This document shows, one piece after another, positions 35,006 to 43,479 of a DNA stretch of 64,000 nucleotides (within the stretch, counting starts at the first letter, position 1; each line of letters opens with the position of its first letter). The notes below the pieces were generated by a model. The model was not told the origin of the DNA. It saw only the letters and a program-made list of their open reading frames with translations, and did no database searches. The position numbers and the translations under genes were made by a program. This DNA comes from Devosia neptuniae. Lineage in GTDB: Bacteria; Pseudomonadota; Alphaproteobacteria; Rhizobiales; Devosiaceae. The DNA lies in the NCBI RefSeq assembly GCF_025452235.1, contig NZ_CP104964.1, positions 62,001 to 126,000 on the forward strand. Reading direction: 5' to 3'.

Positions 35006-35031
35006 TTCGCATAGTATGCGGTCGGGGATGG
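35006..35031 (+). repeat. Dispersed border motif, copy 5
   Basis: TTCGCATAGTATGCGGTCGG, one change from copy 3 in the palindromic core. It is 15 bases from the 20-bp inverted repeat at 35046. Confidence 0.6.
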
Positions 35032-35045
35032 CAACTACCGACCCC

Positions 35046-35095
35046 AGGCTGTGTGAGAACTCGGCGCGTTACGGGGCCGAGTTCTCACACAGCCT
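35046..35095. repeat. Perfect 20-bp inverted repeat, IS-end-like
   Basis: Arms AGGCTGTGTGAGAACTCGGC (35046-35065) and its exact complement (35076-35095) flank a 10-base loop. The ends look like terminal inverted repeats of an insertion sequence facing each other with no gene between, as in a MITE or excision scar. It could also serve as a bidirectional terminator, but there is no T run. Confidence 0.6.
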
Positions 35096-35186
35096 CCACC
35101 CCGACGCCGAAGCTCGCAACGCGGACTGGTAGCTCTTAGGAGCTCGCGGCGCACCCTTGAACGGCAGGAATGGGACGTGATGCGGT

Positions 35187-36101
35187 CTAGTTCGTCGGCA
35201 GGTGGTCGGCGTTCAGGCGACCCAAATTGGAGCGGTTTTTGGTACGCCACTCGGATGGAGCCAATCCCGTTGACTTGCGGAATTGCGCGGAGAAATGAAA
35301 CGGGGAACTGTAACCTAGGTAGCCTGCAATGGCCTTGATTGAGCGGTCGGAGTTTCTGAGAAGTTCACAAGCCCGGCGAATGCGCACATCGGTCTGATAT
35401 TGCTTGAGCGAAACGCCGGTATGCTCGCGAAACAGCCGGCGCAATGTCGAATAGCTCACGCCAAGATTGCGAGCGATCGTGTCAAGAACAGCGGTTTCTC
35501 CGCTTTTTTCCATCAAGGCTCGCCTTGCTTGCTCCACGAGGCGGACATGCCCTTGGCCGGCCACGTCCCTCAACTGGCACAACCGGGCCAGCAATTGCAG
35601 TCCCAGAGTAGACAGAGTTGGTTGGTGCGCTAACGCGTCCTCTCGCGCCAATCGGTGGATAAGGGTAAAGACCTGGGCATCTTGGTCGTCCGCATGCCAG
35701 ATGGGTGTTTCGAGCGACAGCACGCCGATGTCGAGCACCTTGTCAAAGGCCGGGCCGCGGCACTCAATCCAACTCTCGACCCAGCCCGTGTCAGGATCGG
35801 GGGCGAAACGATGCCAGACGCCGGGAAACATCAGGATGATGTCGCCCGCCTTCACTTCATGCACAAGGCCGGGATCTGGCGCCGATTGCAGCTTGCCGCG
35901 CCCCTCGCTGATCAACGCAAACTGGTAGGCCTGCAGTGTCCGGCCCTTCTCCCATTTAAAGTGATGGTCGTCGGGGTGCCGAGCTGGCGGATAGGCCGAA
36001 CCGGGCGGAATCCGCGTGTATCCGGTTGACAGGGCGGTGCATCCCAAGGCTTCACACAGCGCATTATCCGCCAAATAGGTAAAGTAGTCTGTCTCATTCA
36101 T
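35187..36101 (-). CDS. AraC family regulator of the sugar operon
   Basis: 304 aa. An N-terminal cupin-like sugar-sensing domain (about 1-150; GDIILMFPGVWHRF) and two C-terminal helix-turn-helix motifs (LDTIARNLGVSYSTLRRLFR and SIKAIAGYLGYSSPFHFSAQ). It is divergent from the isomerase/ABC transporter operon at 36259 with a 157-bp shared region, so it is the likely regulator of that operon. Confidence 0.9.
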   Translation of the reverse strand: MNETDYFTYLADNALCEALGCTALSTGYTRIPPGSAYPPARHPDDHHFKWEKGRTLQAYQFALISEGRGKLQSAPDPGLVHEVKAGDIILMFPGVWHRFAPDPDTGWVESWIECRGPAFDKVLDIGVLSLETPIWHADDQDAQVFTLIHRLAREDALAHQPTLSTLGLQLLARLCQLRDVAGQGHVRLVEQARRALMEKSGETAVLDTIARNLGVSYSTLRRLFREHTGVSLKQYQTDVRIRRACELLRNSDRSIKAIAGYLGYSSPFHFSAQFRKSTGLAPSEWRTKNRSNLGRLNADHLPTN

Positions 36102-36258
36102 GTGATCAATTTTCGTATGGAACAGATCATTTCATGAAAATCGTAGCGAGTTCTCGATGCCCCGGCGAGTGCTAAAGTCCAATCCAAGATCAATTTTTGA
36201 ATGAGAGCGCCAAAGGCGCCATTGCGGCTTCATCTGTCGCAGTATCGGGGAGAGGACT

Positions 36259-37710
36259 ATGCAATCTGGAGCGGAGCTTCGGCATGCCCATAGGCCGCTC
36301 AAGGTGGGCCTGTTTGGCATAGGCCTCGATGCCTATTGGCCGCAGTTTGAAGGCCTCAAAAGCCGCCTCGAATCCTATGTCGAAAAGGTCGCGACCAAGC
36401 TGGCGCGGCCTGGCGTCGAGATCGTCAATCTGGGTCTGATCGACGCCGCCCCGCAGGCGGTCGAAGCGGGTCATCGGTTCCGCGAGGCCGATGTGGACGT
36501 CATCTTCCTTTATGTCACGACCTATGCGCTGTCATCGACAGTTCTCCCGGTCGTCCGCCGCGCCGGCGTGCCTGTCGTGGTGCTCAATCTGCAGCCCCAG
36601 CGGTCCATCGATTATGGCGCCTTCAACGCCATGAAGAACCGGACCCGCATGACCGGTGAGTGGCTGGCCTATTGCGCGGCCTGCCCGGTGCCCGAAATCA
36701 TCAATGTGTTCAACCGGTCCGGGATTGCCGCCCACCAGGTGACGGGCGTGCTGGAGGGCGATGCTCATGTCGACGGCGAAGTCGAGGACTGGATCGAGGC
36801 TGCCCGCGTCGTCCATGTCATGGCGCATAATCGCCTCGGCCTGATGGGCCATTATTATAATGGCATGCTCGACATTTATTCGGACCTGACCGTCCAGTCG
36901 GCGGCCTTCGGCACGGTGGTCGATTTTCTCGAAATGGACGAGCTGGCCCAGATCCGGCGCGAACTCCAGGCGGCCGAAATCGACGCCATGCTGGCTCGCA
37001 TCCACGCCGAATTCTACATAGAGCCCGATTGCGATGCGGCCGAACTGCGCCGCGCGGCGGCCACGGCAGCGGCGCTCCAGAAACTGGTCGTGGCGCATGA
37101 CCTGGGCTCGATGGCCTATTTCTATGTCTCGGTTCCCGGCCATGAACACGAAGACCTCGTTTCGTCGGTGATCCTAGGCTGTTCGCTGCTGACGGCGAGC
37201 GGCGTTCCGGTTGCCGGCGAATATGAAATCAAGAATGCCCAGGCCATGAAAATCATGGATGCCTTCGGCGTTGGGGGATCCTTCACCGAATACTACGCCA
37301 TCGACTTCGACGACGATGTGGTCCTGATGGGCCACGACGGCCCCGGCCACCCCAGAATAGCCCAGGGTAAGACCAAGGTCCGCCCGCTGGAAGTCTATCA
37401 TGGCAAAGTGGGCAAGGGCGTGTCGGTGGAAATGTCAGTGCGCCACGGGCCGGTAACGCTGCTGTCGGTCATTGAGCGCGACGGGCGGGTCGAATTGCTG
37501 GTCGCCGAGGGCGAGTCGGTGCCCGGCCCGATCCTGGAAATCGGCAATACCAATAGCCGCTATCGCTTCGCCAATGGCGCCCGCGCTTTCACCGAGGCCT
37601 GGAATGCCGCCGGTCCTGCGCATCACTGCGCAGTCGGCGTGGGCCACATTGCGGGCCGGATCGAGAAACTGGCGAAACTGCTGAATCTGAAATTCACGCG
37701 GGTCGTCTGA
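36259..37710 (+). CDS. L-fucose/L-arabinose isomerase family protein
   Basis: 483 aa, length as in the family. It has the N-terminal Rossmann-like segment (KVGLFGIGLDAYWPQFEGLK), the substrate-binding middle with NAMKNRTRMTGEWLAYC, and a metal-site region (HNRLGLMGHYYNGMLDIYSD). These enzymes interconvert aldoses and ketoses using a divalent metal. First gene of an operon with a CUT2-type sugar importer, so it probably handles the imported sugar. The exact sugar cannot be told from sequence. Confidence 0.85.
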   Translation: MQSGAELRHAHRPLKVGLFGIGLDAYWPQFEGLKSRLESYVEKVATKLARPGVEIVNLGLIDAAPQAVEAGHRFREADVDVIFLYVTTYALSSTVLPVVRRAGVPVVVLNLQPQRSIDYGAFNAMKNRTRMTGEWLAYCAACPVPEIINVFNRSGIAAHQVTGVLEGDAHVDGEVEDWIEAARVVHVMAHNRLGLMGHYYNGMLDIYSDLTVQSAAFGTVVDFLEMDELAQIRRELQAAEIDAMLARIHAEFYIEPDCDAAELRRAAATAAALQKLVVAHDLGSMAYFYVSVPGHEHEDLVSSVILGCSLLTASGVPVAGEYEIKNAQAMKIMDAFGVGGSFTEYYAIDFDDDVVLMGHDGPGHPRIAQGKTKVRPLEVYHGKVGKGVSVEMSVRHGPVTLLSVIERDGRVELLVAEGESVPGPILEIGNTNSRYRFANGARAFTEAWNAAGPAHHCAVGVGHIAGRIEKLAKLLNLKFTRVV

Positions 37711-37741
37711 CCCGTGGCAGAATAAACAGGAGGAGAACGAC

Positions 37742-38758
37742 ATGACTATTCTGAGGAGACTACGGCCGCTGGCCGCTGCGGTTGCCATGGTGGGCATCAT
37801 GCCCGCCATGGCCCAGGACGCAGGCATCACCCCGCCGCCCGAAGTGGCGCAATTCGCGCCTGTCGAAGCGGGCAGCGGCGACGGTCTCACTATCGGCTTC
37901 ACCCAGCTCGGCCTGGGTGTGCCCTTCACCGAGGCCCTGCAAAAAGGCATGGTCGCGGCCGCCGAAACATCGGGCATCAATCTCGTCACCTGCGATTCCA
38001 AATTCGACGCCGCCGCGGCGCTCGACTGTGCCCGCCAGTTCAGGACGCAGAATGTCGACGGCCTTGTAACCTTCCAGGCCGACGCAGCGGCCGCTGCGAA
38101 TATCTGTGCCGAGGGGCCGCAGGTTCCCGTCATCGCCATCGATATCGAGCAGCAACCCTGCCAGACGGCCTTTGTCGGCGCCGCCAACGTCTATGCCGGT
38201 GAAATCGTCGGCTATGCGCTCGGTCAGTATTTCAAGGAGAACTTTGACTGCCAGTATGACGCCTGGTTGTCACTGGAATCCCTGGCCGTTGGCGTGGTCA
38301 ACGACATGCGCATGGGCGGCATGCGTGACGGCTTCGCCAAGGTCTGTGGCGACGTGCAGAATGCCCGCATCATCGATACCGGTGCCGGCGGTCAGGCCGA
38401 CACGGCCCAGCGTCAGGTCACCGATACGCTGACTGCGCTGCCCGGCGCCCAGCGCGTCATCGTGGTCGGCATCAACGAAGACGTGATCACCGGGGCTCTG
38501 GCCGCCGCACGCTCGCAGAACCGCACCGAAAACCTCTATCTAGGCGTGCAGAACTTCGATCCCGGCAATTGCCAGATATGGACGGCGCCACATTTCATCG
38601 CGTCGGCCGCATACTTTCCGGAAAAGTATGCCGAACTGATCATCCCCAACATCATAAAGGCCGTGAAGGGCGAGAGCATTGCCGACCAAATTCTCGTGCC
38701 GCACGAGGTGATCACCCCCGAGAACATGAAGCAGTTCTACCCTGAGCTGAGCTGCTGA
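37742..38758 (+). CDS. Sugar ABC transporter substrate-binding protein
   Basis: 338 aa. Signal peptide MTILRRLRPLAAAVAMVGIM ending AMAQ, then a periplasmic-binding-protein type I fold (LTIGFTQLGLGVPFTEALQK, VIAIDIEQQPCQTAFVGA, VGINEDVITGALAAAR). An AGGAGGA ribosome site is upstream. It would capture a sugar in the periplasm for the ABC importer encoded next, one base after its stop codon. Confidence 0.93.
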   Translation: MTILRRLRPLAAAVAMVGIMPAMAQDAGITPPPEVAQFAPVEAGSGDGLTIGFTQLGLGVPFTEALQKGMVAAAETSGINLVTCDSKFDAAAALDCARQFRTQNVDGLVTFQADAAAAANICAEGPQVPVIAIDIEQQPCQTAFVGAANVYAGEIVGYALGQYFKENFDCQYDAWLSLESLAVGVVNDMRMGGMRDGFAKVCGDVQNARIIDTGAGGQADTAQRQVTDTLTALPGAQRVIVVGINEDVITGALAAARSQNRTENLYLGVQNFDPGNCQIWTAPHFIASAAYFPEKYAELIIPNIIKAVKGESIADQILVPHEVITPENMKQFYPELSC

Positions 38759-38759
38759 T

Positions 38760-40262
38760 ATGACACAGACGAGCTTTCTCTCCGTCCGCGGAATTAGAAA
38801 GTCGTTCGGTCCGGTCAAGGTCCTCCATGGGGTGGACCTTGACCTGCCCGCCGGCACTGTGACCGCCCTTCTGGGCGAGAATGGTGCCGGCAAATCGACC
38901 TTCGTGCGCATCCTGGCCGGGGACCATCAGGCCGATGAAGGCACGATCGAGGTCGAGGGCCGGCCCGTAAGTTTTCGTACTGTGGCGCAGTCCCGCAATG
39001 CCGGTATCCGTCTGATTGCCCAGGAAATCGCCGACGCGCCGACGCTAACCGTCGCCGAGAATATTTCGCTTGGGGCTCCGCCCAATCGCTTCGGCTTCGT
39101 CGATTTCAAGGCGACGCGCTGTCGTGCTCGCAAGGCGCTGGACGCGCTGGGCTCGGACCTGCCGCTCGATGCCAAGGTCGCAGACCTGCGACTGGGCGAA
39201 CGTCAGATCGTGGAAATTGCGCGGGCCACGGCGGGCGCCTCGCGCTGCCTCATTTTCGATGAGCCCACAGCCGCCCTTTCCGATGCCGAAACCCGCCGGC
39301 TCTTTAAGCTGATTGAGCGCATGCGCGGCCAGGGTGTCGCCATCCTCTATATCACTCACCGGCTCGATGAGGTCTTTGCCCTTGCCGATCGCGTGTTGGT
39401 GCTGCGCGACGGCCGCGTTTCCATGGACGCCAAAGTCTCCGAAACCGACCAGGCCTCAGTCGTCACGGCGATGGTGGGACGCGCCATCACCACCCATTAC
39501 GACCGCTACGCCTACCAGGCTTCAGGCCAGGCTGAGCTTGTCAGCGTGCGCGGCCTTAGCGCCGAGGCTTTTGCCGATATCGACCTTGATGTCGCTCCTG
39601 GCGAAATCGTCGGCCTCTATGGAAAGGTGGGCTCCGGCGTTCCCGAACTCGCCGGCGCCATCTTCGGCGCCCAGCCGCATTCAGCGGGTGAAATTCGAAT
39701 TGAAGGACAGCCCGTTCGGTTCCGCCATCCCCGCCAAGCTATTGCACGCGGTATTGGCTACCTGCCGGCCGACCGCGCCAGCGAAGGTCTGCTGCGCTCC
39801 CGTACGGTGGCCGAAAACCTCGCCGCGCCAAGTTGGCGACGCCTTGCCCGAGGTGGCTTCATCGGCCGCACAATAGAATCCAGCGTGTTCGGTCGCTGGC
39901 ACAAAACCTTGAAGGTCCGCTCGCGCCCCGATGGGCTGGAAAAGATACTGACCCTATCGGGCGGCAACCAGCAAAAGGTCCTCCTGGGACGCTGGCTCGA
40001 GGCCGGCTCGAGGCTCCTGCTGCTGGTCGAGCCGACGCGCGGCGTCGATGTCGGCTCGAGGCAGGAAATCTACCAGGTGCTACGCGACCTGGCCCGGGAG
40101 GGTCATGGCATCCTGATTGCCAGTTCCGACTACGAAGACATCACCGAAGCGGCGACCCGCGCCCTGGTTATGGTACGGGGACGGATCGTGGCGCATATCG
40201 ACCAGAACGACATTTCAACGGCGCGGCTCACCGAAGCTGCGGGAGGGGGCGCACATGCCTGA
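38760..40262 (+). CDS. Sugar ABC transporter ATP-binding protein (two domains)
   Basis: 500 aa, CUT2 (RbsA-like) tandem ATPase. Domain 1: Walker A LLGENGAGKST, a variant signature (LRLGERQIVEIARA) and Walker B LIFDEPTAAL. Domain 2: the usual degenerate P-loop (GLYGKVGSGVPELAGAIFG), a good LSGGNQQKV signature, but Walker B reads LLLLVEPTRGVD, with Val in place of the usual Asp. It overlaps the permease gene by 8 bases. Confidence 0.92.
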   Translation: MTQTSFLSVRGIRKSFGPVKVLHGVDLDLPAGTVTALLGENGAGKSTFVRILAGDHQADEGTIEVEGRPVSFRTVAQSRNAGIRLIAQEIADAPTLTVAENISLGAPPNRFGFVDFKATRCRARKALDALGSDLPLDAKVADLRLGERQIVEIARATAGASRCLIFDEPTAALSDAETRRLFKLIERMRGQGVAILYITHRLDEVFALADRVLVLRDGRVSMDAKVSETDQASVVTAMVGRAITTHYDRYAYQASGQAELVSVRGLSAEAFADIDLDVAPGEIVGLYGKVGSGVPELAGAIFGAQPHSAGEIRIEGQPVRFRHPRQAIARGIGYLPADRASEGLLRSRTVAENLAAPSWRRLARGGFIGRTIESSVFGRWHKTLKVRSRPDGLEKILTLSGGNQQKVLLGRWLEAGSRLLLLVEPTRGVDVGSRQEIYQVLRDLAREGHGILIASSDYEDITEAATRALVMVRGRIVAHIDQNDISTARLTEAAGGGAHA

Positions 40263-41241
40263 ACAGGTTCAATCCAGCACTGCCGGCCAGATCGCCGAGG
40301 CGCCGCGCTCGCGTATCCGCATGAAAGGTCCCGAGTGGGGCGCGCTGCTCATCTTCCTGCTGGCCGAGATCGTGTTCTTCACAATCAACTCCCCCTATTT
40401 TCTGTCCTGGCCAAATATCGTCAACATCATCACCGCGTTGTCTATAACCGGCATCTTGGCCGCGGGTGGCACCATTCTGCTGATCGCCGGCCAGTTCGAC
40501 CTGTCGGTCGGTAGCGGTACTGCCTTCGTGGCGCTGATGTTCGCCTTGGCGGCCCAAACACTTGGCATTCCGGCTGCGCTGATCGTTGCAATGCTGATCG
40601 GTGCCGGCATTGGCGTGCTCAATGGTTTCCTCGTCACGGTGGTCGGCGTCAATGCGCTGATCACCACGCTTGGCACGCTGGCCATTTTCCGTGGCCTGAC
40701 CCTCTCCATCGGCGGCGCCAGCTCGGTGCGCATCAATGGCTTCGACTGGGCCATTGCCCGTCCGTTCTTCGATATCCCCGTTTCAGCGCTGGTCTTCGTC
40801 GTCATTGCCGTTGTCGTCGGCATCGTCCTGGCGCGGACCGTATTCGGCCGCACCATCTATGCCATCGGCGCTAATGAGAATGCCGCCCGCCTGGTAGGCG
40901 TTCGCACCAAGGGCACGCTGTTCGCGGGCTTTGTCATCTCAGGCCTCTGCATGGCCGTGACGGGGCTGGTCAGTGCCTCCCAGCTTGGATCGACTTCGGG
41001 CACCACCGGCACTGGCCTCGAGCTGGCAGTCGTCACCGCCATCATTCTGGGGGGCACGTCGCTCAAGGGCGGCACGGGCAGCATGTTCGGCACAGTGCTC
41101 GGCCTGTTGATCGTTGGTGTGCTCAACAACGGCATGACGCTAATGAATATCAATTCCACCTGGCAACAGGTCGCAGCCGGCACCCTACTGATCCTTGCCG
41201 TATCCTTTGATCAGATTCGGCAGCGCTTCATTCGCGCCTGA
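40255..41241 (+). CDS. Sugar ABC transporter permease
   Basis: 328 aa from the ATG at 40255. About nine membrane helices and the CUT2 permease motif region (GRTIYAIGANENAARLVGVR, ILGGTSLKGGTGSMFGTVLG). An upstream in-frame extension to 40117 lies inside the ATPase gene and is rejected. It forms the membrane channel with the ATPase at 38760 and the binding protein at 37742. Confidence 0.93.
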   Translation: MPEQVQSSTAGQIAEAPRSRIRMKGPEWGALLIFLLAEIVFFTINSPYFLSWPNIVNIITALSITGILAAGGTILLIAGQFDLSVGSGTAFVALMFALAAQTLGIPAALIVAMLIGAGIGVLNGFLVTVVGVNALITTLGTLAIFRGLTLSIGGASSVRINGFDWAIARPFFDIPVSALVFVVIAVVVGIVLARTVFGRTIYAIGANENAARLVGVRTKGTLFAGFVISGLCMAVTGLVSASQLGSTSGTTGTGLELAVVTAIILGGTSLKGGTGSMFGTVLGLLIVGVLNNGMTLMNINSTWQQVAAGTLLILAVSFDQIRQRFIRA

Positions 41242-41249
41242 GACCCCTC

Positions 41250-42965
41250 ATGCCTACAAATCGGACCCATCGCATCCTCGATTCCGTCGACACGCCCATG
41301 CGAGACGGCTGTCTGCTGCGTGCCGACATCTGGCTCCCGGCCGGGGAGGGACCCTGGCCCGTCCTGCTGCAGCGCACGCCCTATCGCAAGGAAGACGCCT
41401 TCGGCACGCAGCATATTTCGGCCATGGACTTCATGGTGGCGCTACGGCGCGGCTATGCCATTGTGCTGCAGGACACCCGCGGCCGCTATGGGTCGGAGGG
41501 CGACTTCGAGCCCTTCGTTCATGAGCTGGATGACGGCATCGACACCATTGCCTGGCTGGCTGTGCAGGATTTTTGCAATGGCGAGGTCGTCATGTTTGGC
41601 GCCTCCTACGTCGGGGCAACCCAAGTTCTCGCGGCCGCCGGCAATCCCGAGGCGCTGGTGGCCATCTCGCCGCATTTGACCACGGCCCGTCATGGCGAGA
41701 CCTGGAGTTATCGGGGTGGCGCCGTCGAGCTCGGCTTCCTGCTCCTCTGGATCATCGAGAGCCTAGGTTGCACCGATCTCGAGCGCCGGTTCGCCGATAT
41801 GCCAGCAGCCGAAGCCCAACGTGCGCGCCAGCTGCTTGCGGCCTTCCAGCAGGACCCGCAGTCTGCCTTTGCACGCCTGCCCGTATTCGACGACGATCTC
41901 GCTGCGCTCGCGCCCTATGCGCGGGAATGGTTCGACTCGGCGCGGGCCACAGCGGCGCCGAACGCTCGCGAACATCTCGACACCCTGGCCCAGACCCGCC
42001 AGCCGGCCCTGGTCAGCTGCGGCTGGAATGACCTGTTTGTTGAGGGCTCGCTCGAATTGTTCCAGACGTTGCGCTCCCGCTGGACCGATGCCGCAGAGGT
42101 GCCCGACCGGCTGATCATCGGACCATGGTCGCACGGCAATCCCACCGACTGGCAGGGCGATTTCTGGCACGGCTATGCTGCCTCGACCGCCGGTTTGGCA
42201 GAGAAGCAGCTCGATTTCTTTGACGCCGTACGGAATAGGAAACTGCCGAAACTGCCAGTCGTCACATACTTCCGTTCGGGCTCCAACACCTGGCATGACG
42301 CGCCGGACTGGCCGTTGCCAAATGGCGAAGTCCGCCCGTATTTCCTAACCGCGGACGGGCTGGACACTGTGGTGTCACAGAACGAATGGCATCGGATATT
42401 CGTGTCCGATCCCCTCGATCCAGTACCAACTGTCGGCGGTGCCAATTTCCTGCCCGGACTGCTGTCAGGTCGCAATTCGGCGTCAAAAGATCAGACTGAA
42501 GTGGAGAGCCGAAGCGATGTGATCACCTTCACATCGGCACCAATCAGAGACGACCTAGAGGTGACCGGACTTGTGGAGACCGTGATTTGGGTGTCCTCAA
42601 CCGGAGCAAGTGCCGATTGGACCGCCCGACTGTGTGTGGTCGCTCCAACAGGCAAGAGCTTTGGACTCGTAGATGGAATTTTCCGGCAGGCGAGAGCTAG
42701 CGAGAGCCCTGCGGAAATCCGGGTGCGGCTCGGCCACGTCAGTCATCTCTTTCCAGCCGGTTCCCGCCTGAGACTCCAGATTGCCTCGTCGAACTTCCCG
42801 CGCTTTGATCGCAATCCGCAATCGGGTCGCCCGGCTCATCTTGCAACCTCATCTGAATTTCTCGCCAGTGACCACCGTATCCACGGGGGCCCGTCAATGC
42901 AGACGCGGTTGCTGCTGCCAACGGTCATTACGCCCGCTTCTGGTGTAAATGAAGCCTCGCACTGA
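41250..42965 (+). CDS. CocE/NonD family serine hydrolase
   Basis: 571 aa, an X-Pro dipeptidyl-peptidase (S15)-like hydrolase. The catalytic Ser is in VVMFGASYVGATQ and the N-terminal fold has DTRGRYGSEGDFEPF; the C-terminal jelly-roll starts about residue 330 (LVETVIWVSSTGASADWTAR). Such enzymes cleave acyl esters or amides. Last gene of the sugar operon, 8 bases after the permease, so it may release the sugar from an ester or amide conjugate; this is inferred from context. Confidence 0.88.
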   Translation: MPTNRTHRILDSVDTPMRDGCLLRADIWLPAGEGPWPVLLQRTPYRKEDAFGTQHISAMDFMVALRRGYAIVLQDTRGRYGSEGDFEPFVHELDDGIDTIAWLAVQDFCNGEVVMFGASYVGATQVLAAAGNPEALVAISPHLTTARHGETWSYRGGAVELGFLLLWIIESLGCTDLERRFADMPAAEAQRARQLLAAFQQDPQSAFARLPVFDDDLAALAPYAREWFDSARATAAPNAREHLDTLAQTRQPALVSCGWNDLFVEGSLELFQTLRSRWTDAAEVPDRLIIGPWSHGNPTDWQGDFWHGYAASTAGLAEKQLDFFDAVRNRKLPKLPVVTYFRSGSNTWHDAPDWPLPNGEVRPYFLTADGLDTVVSQNEWHRIFVSDPLDPVPTVGGANFLPGLLSGRNSASKDQTEVESRSDVITFTSAPIRDDLEVTGLVETVIWVSSTGASADWTARLCVVAPTGKSFGLVDGIFRQARASESPAEIRVRLGHVSHLFPAGSRLRLQIASSNFPRFDRNPQSGRPAHLATSSEFLASDHRIHGGPSMQTRLLLPTVITPASGVNEASH

Positions 42966-43479
42966 TGTCTGAAATGGGCCGATTGCAGACCGGCAGTTAA
43001 TAGGAATAGGAAGAACATAGCTGCCGTTCTGGTAGCCGAATAGCAAGGGCGGGTACCGACTCCCATTCAGACGTTCGCTGTCCTGACGCGTCGCCGCATA
43101 AGCTGCCGTAGCGTCATTCGAGATCGGTCCGCAGATGCGCGCGGTTAGCATGATCGCTGGAATGCCGCCGCGTTTCATGCCGGCAACGCTTCCCAGAGCC
43201 GCGGCTGCCACCATCTTCGTCGCAAATGAAACTATGCCGGTTGAATCAGCAAGGAGCCTTTTTCAGGCAACAGCAAGCGGACTAGGCAAATTAAATTTCA
43301 GCTTCTAGCGTAAGGCCAGTTGCTGCGATCCAAGAGACACTTTCATGACCACCTCTGTCCCGCCGGACATCGCTCGCTCGCCTCGCCCCCCAAAAAAGCG
43401 GCAGTTTCAGCTCCATCGAAAAGTTGACACCTGTCGGTGCGGTCATCGGATTTTGGCCCAATCTTGGGGACTGACGACT
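42966..43479. other. No gene recognised
   Basis: About 510 bases between the sugar operon and the TonB receptor. A leftward frame of 106 residues ending at 42894 overlaps the hydrolase gene and resembles no family. No clear terminator is seen. Confidence 0.4.

Noticed and set aside
36532..37149. 205-aa open frame antisense to the isomerase gene
   Set aside because: High-GC shadow of a well-supported gene.
42894..43214. 106-aa leftward frame after the sugar operon
   Set aside because: Overlaps the end of the CocE/NonD gene, lacks a ribosome site and resembles no family.
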